A stretch of 64,000 nucleotides of DNA from Mangrovimonas aestuarii (GTDB lineage Bacteria; Bacteroidota; Bacteroidia; Flavobacteriales; Flavobacteriaceae). Of this stretch, positions 16,260-24,567 are shown one piece after another. The stretch covers positions 1 through 64,000 of the forward strand of contig NZ_JARACK010000005.1 of the NCBI RefSeq assembly GCF_028767185.1, written 5' to 3'. A model generated the notes under the pieces. It saw nothing but the letters and a program-made list of their open reading frames with translations. It had not been told where the DNA came from and searched no databases. The position numbers were made by a program, and so were the translations under genes. Numbering within the stretch: position 1 is the first letter of the stretch; each line of letters begins with the position of its first letter.

Positions 16260-18723
16260 TTAATATTGGTATTACAGGAAAATTAAACCTAAAAATCACT
16301 GGAAAAACACTGTTTTCATCTAATATTAGTTCCCAGTCTGGATTATTAAAATATTTTGCTATTCTATTTATATCATATCCCCCTAACCCTGAGCCATTAT
16401 CTTCATTAGAAGTTGAAAATTTAGATATAAACTTATCTCTGTTAAAATTATTTGGAAATGGTAAACCATTATTTCGAATTTCCAGTTGCATGACCTCTTC
16501 TGTAACCTTTAATTCTACGACTAAAAGATTCAACCCACTTTTTTCTCTAAACGCATATTTGTTAGCATTAGAAAGGATGTTATCTAAGAGTATCTGGAAT
16601 AAAGTAAGGTTAGCCCGAATGGCTTTATTTTTCATCTCTTCAGCTAATGCTCTTTCATAATGAAAAGTGTAATTCTCTCTTACCTTTTTTAGCTTATTTA
16701 AAAGTTGGTTTAAATCTTTTATAGAAATAGCACTGAGCTCATAGTCACTCATAACTAATCCATTTTCACCTTTTTCTAATATTGTAGAGATGTGATTAAC
16801 ATCATTTTTAATTTGAACTAAATCGTCAATCAGATTTGTATTATATCGCTCATTATATAAATCTTTAACTTCACTAAAAGCTGAAGAATCATTATTTTCA
16901 AAAAAACGAATTAAACTTTTCGCATTGGACAAAATGTTTTGTCTAGGCGTACCCAACGAATGCTTTAGCGAAGCGAACTCATCAAAACTGGACACTTGTT
17001 CTCCATGAGCTAATCTATTCCTTTCTTCTTGAAGTATTTTGAATTTTTCAGATAATTCGAGAATTCCTTTAACTTTTGCTCTTTGTTCCTGTATTGAAGG
17101 TAACTTAATAACAATCTTAATAAGATCATTGTTACGCAGCATAGGCTGTACAGATCCAACCCTATATTTGTTTAATTGGTCTTCCACATAATCTGCGGAA
17201 AACTCATTTATCAAGAATATTGGATCAACCTCATCTTCATCAAGTTTTAAGGCTACTATAGCTGAAGAAACAACAATTGGCTCACCGGAATACTCAAAAT
17301 ATGTTGGTTTTAGGGTATTCCATTTAGTAGCTAAAAGCAAACATGATTCACTTATTATTCTAAAACTATTTCTAGATACTAATGAAGACTCTAGTTCATA
17401 AGTATTCAAAACACAGTCGAAAACATCTTTTTTAAGATCTCTGATTTGGACCTGCTTCATCCTTGTACTAAGAGGCGCCTTTTCGCCTTTGATAATTCTA
17501 GAAAAAGCATGTAATTTAAAACCATCAATACTTTTCAAAAAATACCTTCCAACCGATAAGTCGAGATCATTTGCATAAATCTCCTCATCACTCACATATC
17601 TTAGAAACTCATTTTCAACATCAGTATTAATAAGGTCTTTAAGTTCCTTTTCATTTAATACTTTTTTACGACTCCCTTCTTTTCTAAAAAAAGTAGAACC
17701 ATCAACTAATTTAATATACCCTGGTCTTCTGGAAGTAACCTTAAAAACCACTATACAAAGTGGTATAGCCGTATTAGAAAGCAATCCTGCGGGCAAGTTG
17801 ATTATAGTGTCAATTAAGCAGTTTTCTATTAAATTATGTCTAAGTCTTTTTTGACGACCACCACCGAACAGAAAAGATAAAGAAAATACACCAATAAATT
17901 GACCGTCTGCTTTTATGGAATGAATTCCTTTATCAATTAAGAAACTTTCTACATCACCATAACTATCTCCAGTTAAATTTGAATGAAACTCCTTTGGAAT
18001 AGGTAATTTTAATGGAGGCGCAGACACGATAAGATCGTACTTCTGAAAATCGTACCAATATTCAATAGAATCACCAATCACATATTCAGAAGAATGCTCT
18101 CTGTTATGAGCCTTTAACCTTAATTGACCAATAGCCCAAACGATAGAATTTATTTCTTGGCCAAAATATGTTTGCCCTTCATTAAGATTAACACCAAATG
18201 ATGCTAACCCTGCAAATGGGTTATAAACAGATGCATTACTATCTAATTGAGCAAGATCAATAATTAACCTAGTTACTTCTTTAGGTAATACTGATTCACC
18301 TGAACTTTTACCCTTAATTTCTATAACCCTTTGTAGTATATTTTCAAATACCTCGGCAAAATGTGTTCTAAGTGCATGAGTATCTATATTAGTAATACAT
18401 AATGACAAATCAACAATTACATAGGATGGCAACTTTGTAAAAAGAGGTGAATAAATATCAAAAATTCTCCTATCCAGCTCATTCAAATTTTGTGATTGAA
18501 TGTTATTGGAATATGAATCTATTTTATCAACATATCTTAATTCTGTCCAAGATATATCCCAATTGTCCCTAAGTGCTGTAATAAGAAATAGCAAAATATC
18601 TACTCTATCCCTTAAACGTGTTTTATGTAACACGTCAGTACATTTCCAAACTTGCTCGGTAAGTTGATTAACTACTAAATCTGACTTGATTTTATCTTCC
18701 CTCATAAATATGATTAAATTCAA
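16252..18723 (-). CDS. Fusion: HsdM-like methylase + HsdS-like TRD + histidine kinase
   Basis: This 823-aa protein has an unusual architecture. Residues about 120-340 are an N6-DNA-methylase-like domain with the SAM motif YNPFAGLASFG (167-177), but the catalytic motif reads SAPPLK (234-239) instead of NPPF, so methylation is probably lost. Residues about 400-570 resemble an HsdS target-recognition domain ending in KLPSIQEQRAKV and a helix. Residues 584-597 form a histidine-kinase H-box with H588 (LKHSLGTPRQNI). Residues about 705-815 are a HATPase domain with an N-box (LLDNILSNANKYAF), a G1-like NNG at 751-753 and a G2 GSGLGG at 777-782. The gene lies 42 bp below the WYL regulator and overlaps the receiver gene by 8 bp. 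I infer a DNA-reading sensor kinase. Confidence 0.8.
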   Translation of the reverse strand: MNLIIFMREDKIKSDLVVNQLTEQVWKCTDVLHKTRLRDRVDILLFLITALRDNWDISWTELRYVDKIDSYSNNIQSQNLNELDRRIFDIYSPLFTKLPSYVIVDLSLCITNIDTHALRTHFAEVFENILQRVIEIKGKSSGESVLPKEVTRLIIDLAQLDSNASVYNPFAGLASFGVNLNEGQTYFGQEINSIVWAIGQLRLKAHNREHSSEYVIGDSIEYWYDFQKYDLIVSAPPLKLPIPKEFHSNLTGDSYGDVESFLIDKGIHSIKADGQFIGVFSLSFLFGGGRQKRLRHNLIENCLIDTIINLPAGLLSNTAIPLCIVVFKVTSRRPGYIKLVDGSTFFRKEGSRKKVLNEKELKDLINTDVENEFLRYVSDEEIYANDLDLSVGRYFLKSIDGFKLHAFSRIIKGEKAPLSTRMKQVQIRDLKKDVFDCVLNTYELESSLVSRNSFRIISESCLLLATKWNTLKPTYFEYSGEPIVVSSAIVALKLDEDEVDPIFLINEFSADYVEDQLNKYRVGSVQPMLRNNDLIKIVIKLPSIQEQRAKVKGILELSEKFKILQEERNRLAHGEQVSSFDEFASLKHSLGTPRQNILSNAKSLIRFFENNDSSAFSEVKDLYNERYNTNLIDDLVQIKNDVNHISTILEKGENGLVMSDYELSAISIKDLNQLLNKLKKVRENYTFHYERALAEEMKNKAIRANLTLFQILLDNILSNANKYAFREKSGLNLLVVELKVTEEVMQLEIRNNGLPFPNNFNRDKFISKFSTSNEDNGSGLGGYDINRIAKYFNNPDWELILDENSVFPVIFRFNFPVIPILNE

Positions 18724-18765
18724 CTCTGCAAATAAACAATAAAAATATGCAGAGTTACCGCACAG

Positions 18766-19764
18766 TTATTTATTGTAATATTGATGCATTGCGTTAGCAT
18801 GTTCTCTCATCTGATAAATTAAATGCTCTGGCTCGAGCACTTCTAAATCCTGACCAAAAGATAATAGTTGCTGTACTAGCTCCTTATTGATAATTGTTTC
18901 GAACCACACTTGATCTTGTTTATCATCTTCAAAAAACTCCTCATAATCTGGTTGAAAAGGTTTTGTTTTGAAATAATACTCTCTCCCATTATAAAACTTT
19001 AGTACTACTTTTTCAACTTTTGCATCTCTGGGTCTCACCACCCCTACCATAGTTCTGAAGAATGCATCCCAAGCAGTATCTGATTCGATGTAATCGACAT
19101 CGTCTACTAAATCAAAATCAATAAGCCTTTCATCTAACGGAATACTCCATTCTTTAACGTCTTTAGTTGCATTATATCCAAACACAAACCACCTTCTGTT
19201 ATATTGCTTAAGTATATGCGGATGGAATTGATACACTACAGGCGATTCATCTTTAAACCCTTTGAAAGTAACCTGAAGAACCTGTTTTTTCTTTATTGCC
19301 AGGTATAACGGCTTTAAGTGAACTATACCCCTATACTCCTCATTGTGGTCATAAAATAAAATTCTAGAGTCGTCGTCTTGCTCTTCTTCATCTTGAAATT
19401 TAATTAAGGCTTCGGCCAGTCTGTTGTATTTAGGATGGTTCTCAAATCGCTCCAATAATTGTTGTGCAGCATCAATTAAATATTGTTCGTATTCAAGCAA
19501 TGGTCGTTGAGCAATAGAGAAATTGGGGTCTGAATACTTTAAAACCCTTACCTTTTCTGGTAATGGTGCTCCAAAACCGTTGACTTTATCCCTAAAAACC
19601 TTAAGGTCGTCACGTAATGTTCTAACGGATATGCCCTCTCCACGATATTGCCTATCAATCCCTTCATTTACATATCTTAATAACTCTTCAAATCTAAACT
19701 CCCTATTACGAAAACAATAATCCAGAATATTGTATCTTAAATGAGCATGGGTGCTATTTGCCAT
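18766..19764 (-). CDS. WYL-domain transcriptional regulator
   Basis: This 332-aa protein has an N-terminal winged helix (about 1-70, with SVRTLRDDLKVF as the likely recognition region), a WYL domain at about 145-235 (LKPLYLAIKKKQVLQVTF ... RRWFVFGYN) and a WCX-type C-terminal domain (about 245-325). WYL regulators such as BrxR and CapW repress defence operons and respond to nucleic acid or nucleotide signals. It is the first gene of the nine-gene hsd/kinase run and is followed after 42 bp by the methylase-kinase gene, so it probably autoregulates the whole operon. The 150-bp upstream gap (19765-19914) should hold its operator, but no clear palindrome is visible by eye. Confidence 0.85.
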   Translation of the reverse strand: MANSTHAHLRYNILDYCFRNREFRFEELLRYVNEGIDRQYRGEGISVRTLRDDLKVFRDKVNGFGAPLPEKVRVLKYSDPNFSIAQRPLLEYEQYLIDAAQQLLERFENHPKYNRLAEALIKFQDEEEQDDDSRILFYDHNEEYRGIVHLKPLYLAIKKKQVLQVTFKGFKDESPVVYQFHPHILKQYNRRWFVFGYNATKDVKEWSIPLDERLIDFDLVDDVDYIESDTAWDAFFRTMVGVVRPRDAKVEKVVLKFYNGREYYFKTKPFQPDYEEFFEDDKQDQVWFETIINKELVQQLLSFGQDLEVLEPEHLIYQMREHANAMHQYYNK

Positions 19765-19914
19765 AATTTAGGGTTTTACAAGTTATGTATTAGCTGAGTC
19801 ATTAATATACAAGCTTACCGGACCTCCCACCACACAAATAACCTTTTTATTAAGTTCTCCAAAAGGATGGACTACTCTTTTAATTAGTTTATAGTTTGCA
19901 GTTGTATTATTCAC

Positions 19915-20424
19915 TTAAAATCGTTTTTCGAGTTCGTCAATGGCCATTTTTTGCTCTCTTACATTACCAAGTCTGATAGCATCTACCAATGCCAACAGCT
20001 CATGGAGTTTTTCATCCTCCTGAACAGCTTTAGGCACATTGGGATGAAGGGGCTCTATTGAAAAACCTCTTTCATTCCCTTCTGCAAAGGGCCAAACAAT
20101 GGCTTTGTTACTTTGAATATGTTGATTCAGAGGTGGTGCACTATGAGCAGTGGCCACGCCCCTATCCATAGCACTTGGTTTTTGTGGATAGACGTATTTA
20201 AGCCCTGAAGAAATAAATTCCAACAAAGCTGTTTTCATTATTCTCTTTTTGTCACTCCCAATTAAGCCAGCCATGACACTTCTATTTAGGGATTCACTCA
20301 CTTCGCTGTTGGAAATAAAGAGTTCATTAGCTATATCTTTCATTAGCCAATTTTCATCTCCTTTGGATACTATTTTAAGTAAAATAACGATGTCATGGGG
20401 ACGCATACCATTGTGCTTTTTCAT
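19915..20424 (-). CDS. Winged-helix (MarR-like) DNA-binding protein
   Basis: This 169-aa protein has a winged-helix domain in its first ~75 residues (HDIVILLKIVSKGDENW ... ISNSEVSESLNRSVMAGL), with the recognition helix near residues 38-52. The rest is a proline-containing linker and a C-terminal helix (DEKLHELLALVDAIR). Similar proteins are often the DNA-binding half of two-gene modules with a nucleotidyltransferase or other toxin partner. No partner is next to it here, so it may be an orphan. A perfect 19-bp palindrome lies 15 bp upstream of its start (20439-20457), pointing to autoregulation. It is the last gene of the island before the tRNAs. Confidence 0.6.
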   Translation of the reverse strand: MKKHNGMRPHDIVILLKIVSKGDENWLMKDIANELFISNSEVSESLNRSVMAGLIGSDKKRIMKTALLEFISSGLKYVYPQKPSAMDRGVATAHSAPPLNQHIQSNKAIVWPFAEGNERGFSIEPLHPNVPKAVQEDEKLHELLALVDAIRLGNVREQKMAIDELEKRF

Positions 20425-20438
20425 AGCCGTTAATTTGC

Positions 20439-20457
20439 ATTTCGCGAATCGCGAAAT
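20439..20457. promoter_or_regulatory. Perfect palindromic operator upstream of winged-helix gene
   Basis: Two 9-bp arms, ATTTCGCGA and TCGCGAAAT, flank a single central A. It is strikingly G+C-rich for this intergenic region and lies 15 bp before the start of the winged-helix gene on the minus strand, the classic place for an autorepressor. The rest of 20458-20700 is AT-rich with no gene I can support. Confidence 0.65.
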
Positions 20458-20700
20458 ACGAATATACTACTTGGCTTAGACTTAACAAACCAAATGAAAT
20501 CAAAATAGAAAAAAGATTATAATGAAGATTCCTTGAGGATTGATTGATTCAAATGTCAAATTTGAATATGTGTAGAATTAACAAACCATTAACACTCTAA
20601 AAAATCACAAATTTCAGTCAAAAAAAAGGTGAAAAACCACCTAAAAATGCATCGATAAAGAGTAAAAACTGTAAAAATTTGCTGTCCGTAAGAAGAGATT

Positions 20701-20722
20701 TTTGTGCACATTTTGTGCACAT
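20701..20722. repeat. 11-bp direct repeat near tRNA-Arg 3' end
   Basis: TTTGTGCACAT occurs twice in tandem (20701-20711 and 20712-20722), each with the palindrome GTGCAC. It lies 50 bp beyond the 3' end of tRNA-Arg, where an integrase arm-type site or a regulator site of an integrated element could be. No integrase gene is in the window, so function is inferred from position. Confidence 0.5.
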
Positions 20723-20723
20723 T

Positions 20724-20760
20724 GGCAAAAATAAAAGGGTCTCGATTTCTCGAAACCCTT
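20724..20760 (-). terminator. Terminator of the tRNA cluster
   Basis: On the minus strand an 11-bp stem with one mismatch (20735-20745 with 20750-20760; loop 20746-20749) is followed by a T-rich tract (20724-20734). It lies 10 bp downstream of the tRNA-Arg 3' end. Confidence 0.75.
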
Positions 20761-20770
20761 GCTATTACTG

Positions 20771-20844
20771 TGATCGCGACAGGATTCGAACCTGTGACCG
20801 TCTGCTTAGAAGGCAGATGCTCTATCCAGCTGAGCTACGCGACC
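20771..20844 (-). tRNA. tRNA-Arg (anticodon TCT)
   Basis: A 74-nt cloverleaf on the minus strand. The acceptor stem GGTCGCG pairs with CGCGATC (one G-T), the D arm is GCTCAGCTGGATAGAGC, the anticodon loop CTTCTAA presents TCT, and the T arm is ACAGGTTCGAATCCTGT. The CCA end is not encoded. It is last in a three-tRNA transcript, and its 3' end faces the defence island. Confidence 0.95.
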
Positions 20845-20878
20845 CTTCAAGGATTACTCCTGAATATAAACAAAAAAG

Positions 20879-20953
20879 TCGGGGTGGCAGGATTCGAACC
20901 TGCGACCTCCTGCTCCCAAAGCAGGCGCGATAACCGGGCTACGCTACACCCCG
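20879..20953 (-). tRNA. tRNA-Pro (anticodon TGG)
   Basis: A 75-nt cloverleaf on the minus strand. The acceptor stem CGGGGTG pairs with CACCCCG, the anticodon stem-loop CTGCTTTGGGAGCAG gives TGG, and the T arm is GCAGGTTCGAATCCTGC. The CCA end is not encoded. Confidence 0.95.
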
Positions 20954-20980
20954 ATAGAACAATATTTTGTTCTCCGGTTG

Positions 20981-21064
20981 CGGAGAGACAGGGATTCGAA
21001 CCCTGGCAACACTTACGCGTTGACAGATTAGCAATCTGCTCCATTACCACTCTGGCACCTCTCC
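20981..21064 (-). tRNA. tRNA-Ser (anticodon GCT)
   Basis: An 84-nt class II tRNA on the minus strand. The acceptor GGAGAGG pairs with TCTCTCC, the anticodon stem-loop CAGATTGCTAATCTG gives GCT, there is a long variable arm, and the T arm is CAGGGTTCGAATCCCTG. It is first in the tRNA-Ser/Pro/Arg run. Confidence 0.95.
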
Positions 21065-21164
21065 TTTATTCAATATTATTGTGAACGTTTCTTTGTTTTT
21101 GCGGTTGCAAATGTAGGGTATGGCGCTTAATCACGCAACTATTTTATCTAATTTTTTAAAAAAA

Positions 21165-23213
21165 TTATTCGGGATATTCTATCCTTAAATGGTAAATATT
21201 TGCAAGCTTGTGTTTTAGCACTTTTTTAATCGCTTGAATTTCTTTGAAAGTAATATTCGCATTTAAAAACTGTCCAACATCCATCTGCTTATTAATAATA
21301 TTTTCCACAAAAACATCAATTTTTGTTGATGTTGGTTCCTTTAAACTTTTAGAGGCCGCCTCCACACTATCGCACATCATTAAAATAGCCGTTTCCTTAC
21401 TAAATGGTTTCGGACCTGGATAAGTATAGTCAACTTCATCAAAATCTTGATCTGTAGCCTGAGCCATTCTATAGAAATAATAAACTGTTGTGGTACCGTG
21501 ATGTGTTCTAATGAAATCGATAACACGATCTGGCAACTTATGCTTTCGAGCCATTTCAATACCATTCAGAACATGATCAATGATTATCGAAGCACTTTCC
21601 TTAGGAGATAACTCATCATGAGGGTTTAAGCCCGTAGATTGGTTTTCGGTAAAGTAGGTTGGGTTCTTCATCTTCCCTATATCGTGATATAAGGCCCCTA
21701 CCCTAACCAGCATCGCATTTGCCCCTATTTCATTGGCAGATGCTTCTGCTAGGTTAGCAACATTTAATGAATGGTGAAATGTTCCAGGTGCTTTATTGGC
21801 CAATTCTTTTAAAAGCTTTGAGTTAGTATCTGATAACTCCAATAACGATACATCTGACACCAAACCGAACAATTTTTCGTAGGCATAAATCAATGGTTGC
21901 ACAAACAAGGTGGCCAAACCATTAAGTATAAATAATCCGAAGGTTTGCCATTTAATCGTTTCAACACTTCCTTCATGTATAACAAAAAAAGCGAAATAGG
22001 CGATAATATAAATCAATGTAATCTGTCCAACCGAAATAAAAAGATTAGCGCGCTTATAAAGCTCAGACACGGTGAGAATTGTAACTATTCCTGCAATAAT
22101 CTGCAGAAACATATACTCATAACTGTTAGGAACAATAGACCCCAACAACAATACGGTAACCACATGCGAAAAGAGCCCTAGACGAGCATCGAAAAAAGCT
22201 TTCAACACCAACGGTAGGACACATATGGGAACTACATAAATGTACTTAGCATTGAAATTGACAACCAAAGTAGTAATGAGAACAATTGTTAGAATATTAA
22301 AAAATATAAATGTCACTTTGGTATTATTCTCAAAAACATCCGGTCTGTATTTTCTGAGGAACAGCAGTAACATTAATAGAGCTAAAGCTACCAGTAGAGT
22401 GTATGCAAATACTATCCAATTATAGTTGGAATCGGTCCAAACTTGTGACTCATACTCGGCTTCAAGAGATTTCAATATTTGGAATTTATCACCTTCAACA
22501 ACCTCTCCCTTCGAGATTATCAGTGTTTCTTTCTCTACACTCCCTCTAGTGAAAGATATTTTACCCAAAGCTTCTTGAATCGCTTGATCTGTAAAGGTCT
22601 TGTTATACTTTAAATTAGGCTCTATAACATCAAAAAACAAAGCTGTAAGAGGGATTGTCAGAGCCTTATCCAGATTACTTACTAATGAGTTATTTATTAT
22701 GGAAGTAATACTGTCTTGTACTATTAATTTTCCATAATCTATATTAACTGCCTCCTTTCTATCTTCAAGTAAAACAACATGAGTTTCAGGATTGAAATTA
22801 TAATTCTCCTCCAATACACCAAACTGGTAGAGGTTATCTAAAATTGTTATGCCAGTTTTGTGAATATGATTTAACTCTCTTTTGTTTATACTATCTCCAA
22901 AAATATTTGGAAATTCATCTTCAAAAGCTTTTACTACTTTGGTTTTCACTTGAACATCCCTATCGAAATAACGTGTTGCCTGTTGTTGTATCTGTTCTTT
23001 TTCGACCTCAAGCTCTGCATCAGTTTTTTTGATTGCAAAATTAAAAGGTGCATAAAGGTTTTCGGATTGCCAAGGTTTACCTCGTTCAAAATTATATCTA
23101 AAGCGTCCACTTTTTGGGAAAAGATATACAATTAACACAGTGGTGGCGATATACAATAATACTTTATAAACCAAGGAATGGTTTCTATATATCATGTTTA
23201 TGAAGTCTTTCAT
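21165..23213 (-). CDS. pgpH: 7TMR-HDED/HD-domain phosphodiesterase (PgpH-like)
   Basis: A membrane protein of about 682 aa when started at the ATG at 23213. The frame opens at 23234, but that start falls on a -7 element. It has one N-terminal transmembrane helix, an extracytoplasmic 7TMR-HDED domain (about 50-260), several transmembrane helices (about 270-440) and a cytoplasmic HD hydrolase domain: HHSLNVANLAE, YHDIGKM and the later HHGTT. Members hydrolyse cyclic di-AMP to pApA, and the Bacteroidota homologues keep the same layout. The cytoplasmic C-terminal segment is helical. It stands alone on the minus strand, divergent from the thiolase gene. Confidence 0.85.
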   Translation of the reverse strand: MKDFINMIYRNHSLVYKVLLYIATTVLIVYLFPKSGRFRYNFERGKPWQSENLYAPFNFAIKKTDAELEVEKEQIQQQATRYFDRDVQVKTKVVKAFEDEFPNIFGDSINKRELNHIHKTGITILDNLYQFGVLEENYNFNPETHVVLLEDRKEAVNIDYGKLIVQDSITSIINNSLVSNLDKALTIPLTALFFDVIEPNLKYNKTFTDQAIQEALGKISFTRGSVEKETLIISKGEVVEGDKFQILKSLEAEYESQVWTDSNYNWIVFAYTLLVALALLMLLLFLRKYRPDVFENNTKVTFIFFNILTIVLITTLVVNFNAKYIYVVPICVLPLVLKAFFDARLGLFSHVVTVLLLGSIVPNSYEYMFLQIIAGIVTILTVSELYKRANLFISVGQITLIYIIAYFAFFVIHEGSVETIKWQTFGLFILNGLATLFVQPLIYAYEKLFGLVSDVSLLELSDTNSKLLKELANKAPGTFHHSLNVANLAEASANEIGANAMLVRVGALYHDIGKMKNPTYFTENQSTGLNPHDELSPKESASIIIDHVLNGIEMARKHKLPDRVIDFIRTHHGTTTVYYFYRMAQATDQDFDEVDYTYPGPKPFSKETAILMMCDSVEAASKSLKEPTSTKIDVFVENIINKQMDVGQFLNANITFKEIQAIKKVLKHKLANIYHLRIEYPE

Positions 23214-23231
23214 AAAAAACGTTAAGGTTTT

Positions 23232-23239
23232 CAAATGTA
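23232..23239 (-). promoter_or_regulatory. Bacteroidota -7 element for pgpH
   Basis: On the minus strand the bases read TACATTTG, an exact match to the TAnnTTTG -7 consensus. I see no good -33 TTTG at the usual distance. Its position implies that translation starts at 23213 rather than 23234. Confidence 0.45.
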
Positions 23240-23346
23240 ATAAAAATATGAGTGCCTTTAACGATTTATAAAGAAGGCGTGCTGACTCCCTTTTCTAGTA
23301 AAAATTGATTAAATTCGCGACAGTTAAAATAAAACACATTTAAAAG

Positions 23347-24522
23347 ATGAATAAAGAAGTTGTTATTGTTTCGGCTGCTAGAACTCCAATAGGAAGCTTT
23401 ATGGGGTCTCTTTCAACAATACCAGCTCCTAAGTTAGGAGCAATTGCCATTAAAGGAGCCCTTGAAAAAATCAACCTTAACCCAGAATTGGTACAAGAAG
23501 TAATTATGGGTAATGTAGTTCAGGCGGGAACAGGACAAGCTCCTGCAAGACAAGCAGCCATTTATGCTGGTCTTTCGAATACTGTACCTTGTACTACGGT
23601 TAATAAGGTTTGTGCTTCCGGGATGAAAGCCGTTATGCAGGGAGCTCAGGCTATTGCATTGGGAGACGCTGATATAGTTGTAGCCGGCGGTATGGAAAAC
23701 ATGAGTTTGATTCCTCATTATTACCATGCAAGAACTGCTGCTAAATTTGGCCCAGTGACCATGGAAGATGGTATGCAAAAAGATGGTCTAGTTGATGCTT
23801 ACGATCAAGTTGCCATGGGGGTTTGTGCAGATGCATGTGCAACTGAATACAATTTCTCAAGAGAAGATCAAGACAACTTTGCTACACAGTCTTACCAAAG
23901 ATCTGCTGCTGCTTGGAATGCTGGAAAATTTGACAATGAAGTTGTACCAGTTGAAGTTCCTCAACGTCGAGGCGAACCAATAGTTGTAAATAAAGATGAG
24001 GAGTATACCCATTTCAAAATGGAAAAGATTGGTGCTTTACGCCCAGCCTTCACAAAAGAAGGAACTGTAACTGCAGCCAATGCATCGACAATTAATGATG
24101 GTGCAGGCGCTGTTGTTTTAATGAGCAGACAGAAAGCGGAAGAACTAGGACTTGAACCTTTGGCTACGATTAAGAGTTATGCCGATGCTGCCCAAGAACC
24201 AAAATGGTTTACCACTGCTCCTGCCAAAGCTCTACCTAAAGCTCTTGACAAAGCAGGCATTTCGATTAACGACGTTGACTACTTCGAATTTAATGAGGCT
24301 TTTTCTGTTGTTGGTCTTGCTAACATGAAGATTTTAGATCTTAGTGAGGATAAAGTAAACGTAAATGGTGGAGCTGTCTCTTTAGGTCATCCACTGGGTT
24401 GTTCTGGTGTTAGAATTATCATTACCTTGTTAAATGTATTGGAACAAAACAACGCCAAAATTGGAGCTGCTGCTATTTGTAATGGTGGTGGAGGTGCATC
24501 AGCTATTGTAATTGAGCGCTAA
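23347..24522 (+). CDS. Acetyl-CoA C-acetyltransferase (thiolase)
   Basis: A 391-aa thiolase of typical length that condenses or cleaves acyl-CoA with acetyl-CoA. The acylated Cys is C89 (NKVCASGMK), and the C-terminal signature GGAVSLGHPLGCSGVR carries the catalytic His. The final AICNGGGGASAIVIE carries the second catalytic Cys. It lies 46 bp before the NlpC/P60 gene. No beta-oxidation partners are next to it, so it may serve in acetoacetyl-CoA metabolism or fatty-acid or amino-acid breakdown. Confidence 0.93.
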   Translation: MNKEVVIVSAARTPIGSFMGSLSTIPAPKLGAIAIKGALEKINLNPELVQEVIMGNVVQAGTGQAPARQAAIYAGLSNTVPCTTVNKVCASGMKAVMQGAQAIALGDADIVVAGGMENMSLIPHYYHARTAAKFGPVTMEDGMQKDGLVDAYDQVAMGVCADACATEYNFSREDQDNFATQSYQRSAAAWNAGKFDNEVVPVEVPQRRGEPIVVNKDEEYTHFKMEKIGALRPAFTKEGTVTAANASTINDGAGAVVLMSRQKAEELGLEPLATIKSYADAAQEPKWFTTAPAKALPKALDKAGISINDVDYFEFNEAFSVVGLANMKILDLSEDKVNVNGGAVSLGHPLGCSGVRIIITLLNVLEQNNAKIGAAAICNGGGGASAIVIER

Positions 24523-24567
24523 TTAGTAATTTGACATTGGATTAACTGACCCACTTAACCTAATTGA

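Noticed and set aside
16252-18723. Second active type I methyltransferase
   Set aside because: The catalytic NPPF is replaced by SAPPLK and the C-terminus is a histidine kinase, so a functional HsdM reading is unlikely.
5499-19764. BREX or DISARM system
   Set aside because: No PglZ, BrxC/BrxL, DrmA/DrmB or PLD-DrmC set is present; the core genes are classical hsdR, hsdM and hsdS.
20679-21084. ORFs across the tRNA cluster
   Set aside because: They are translations of tRNA genes (repeated GFEPAT-like peptides from T-arm sequence) and not real proteins.
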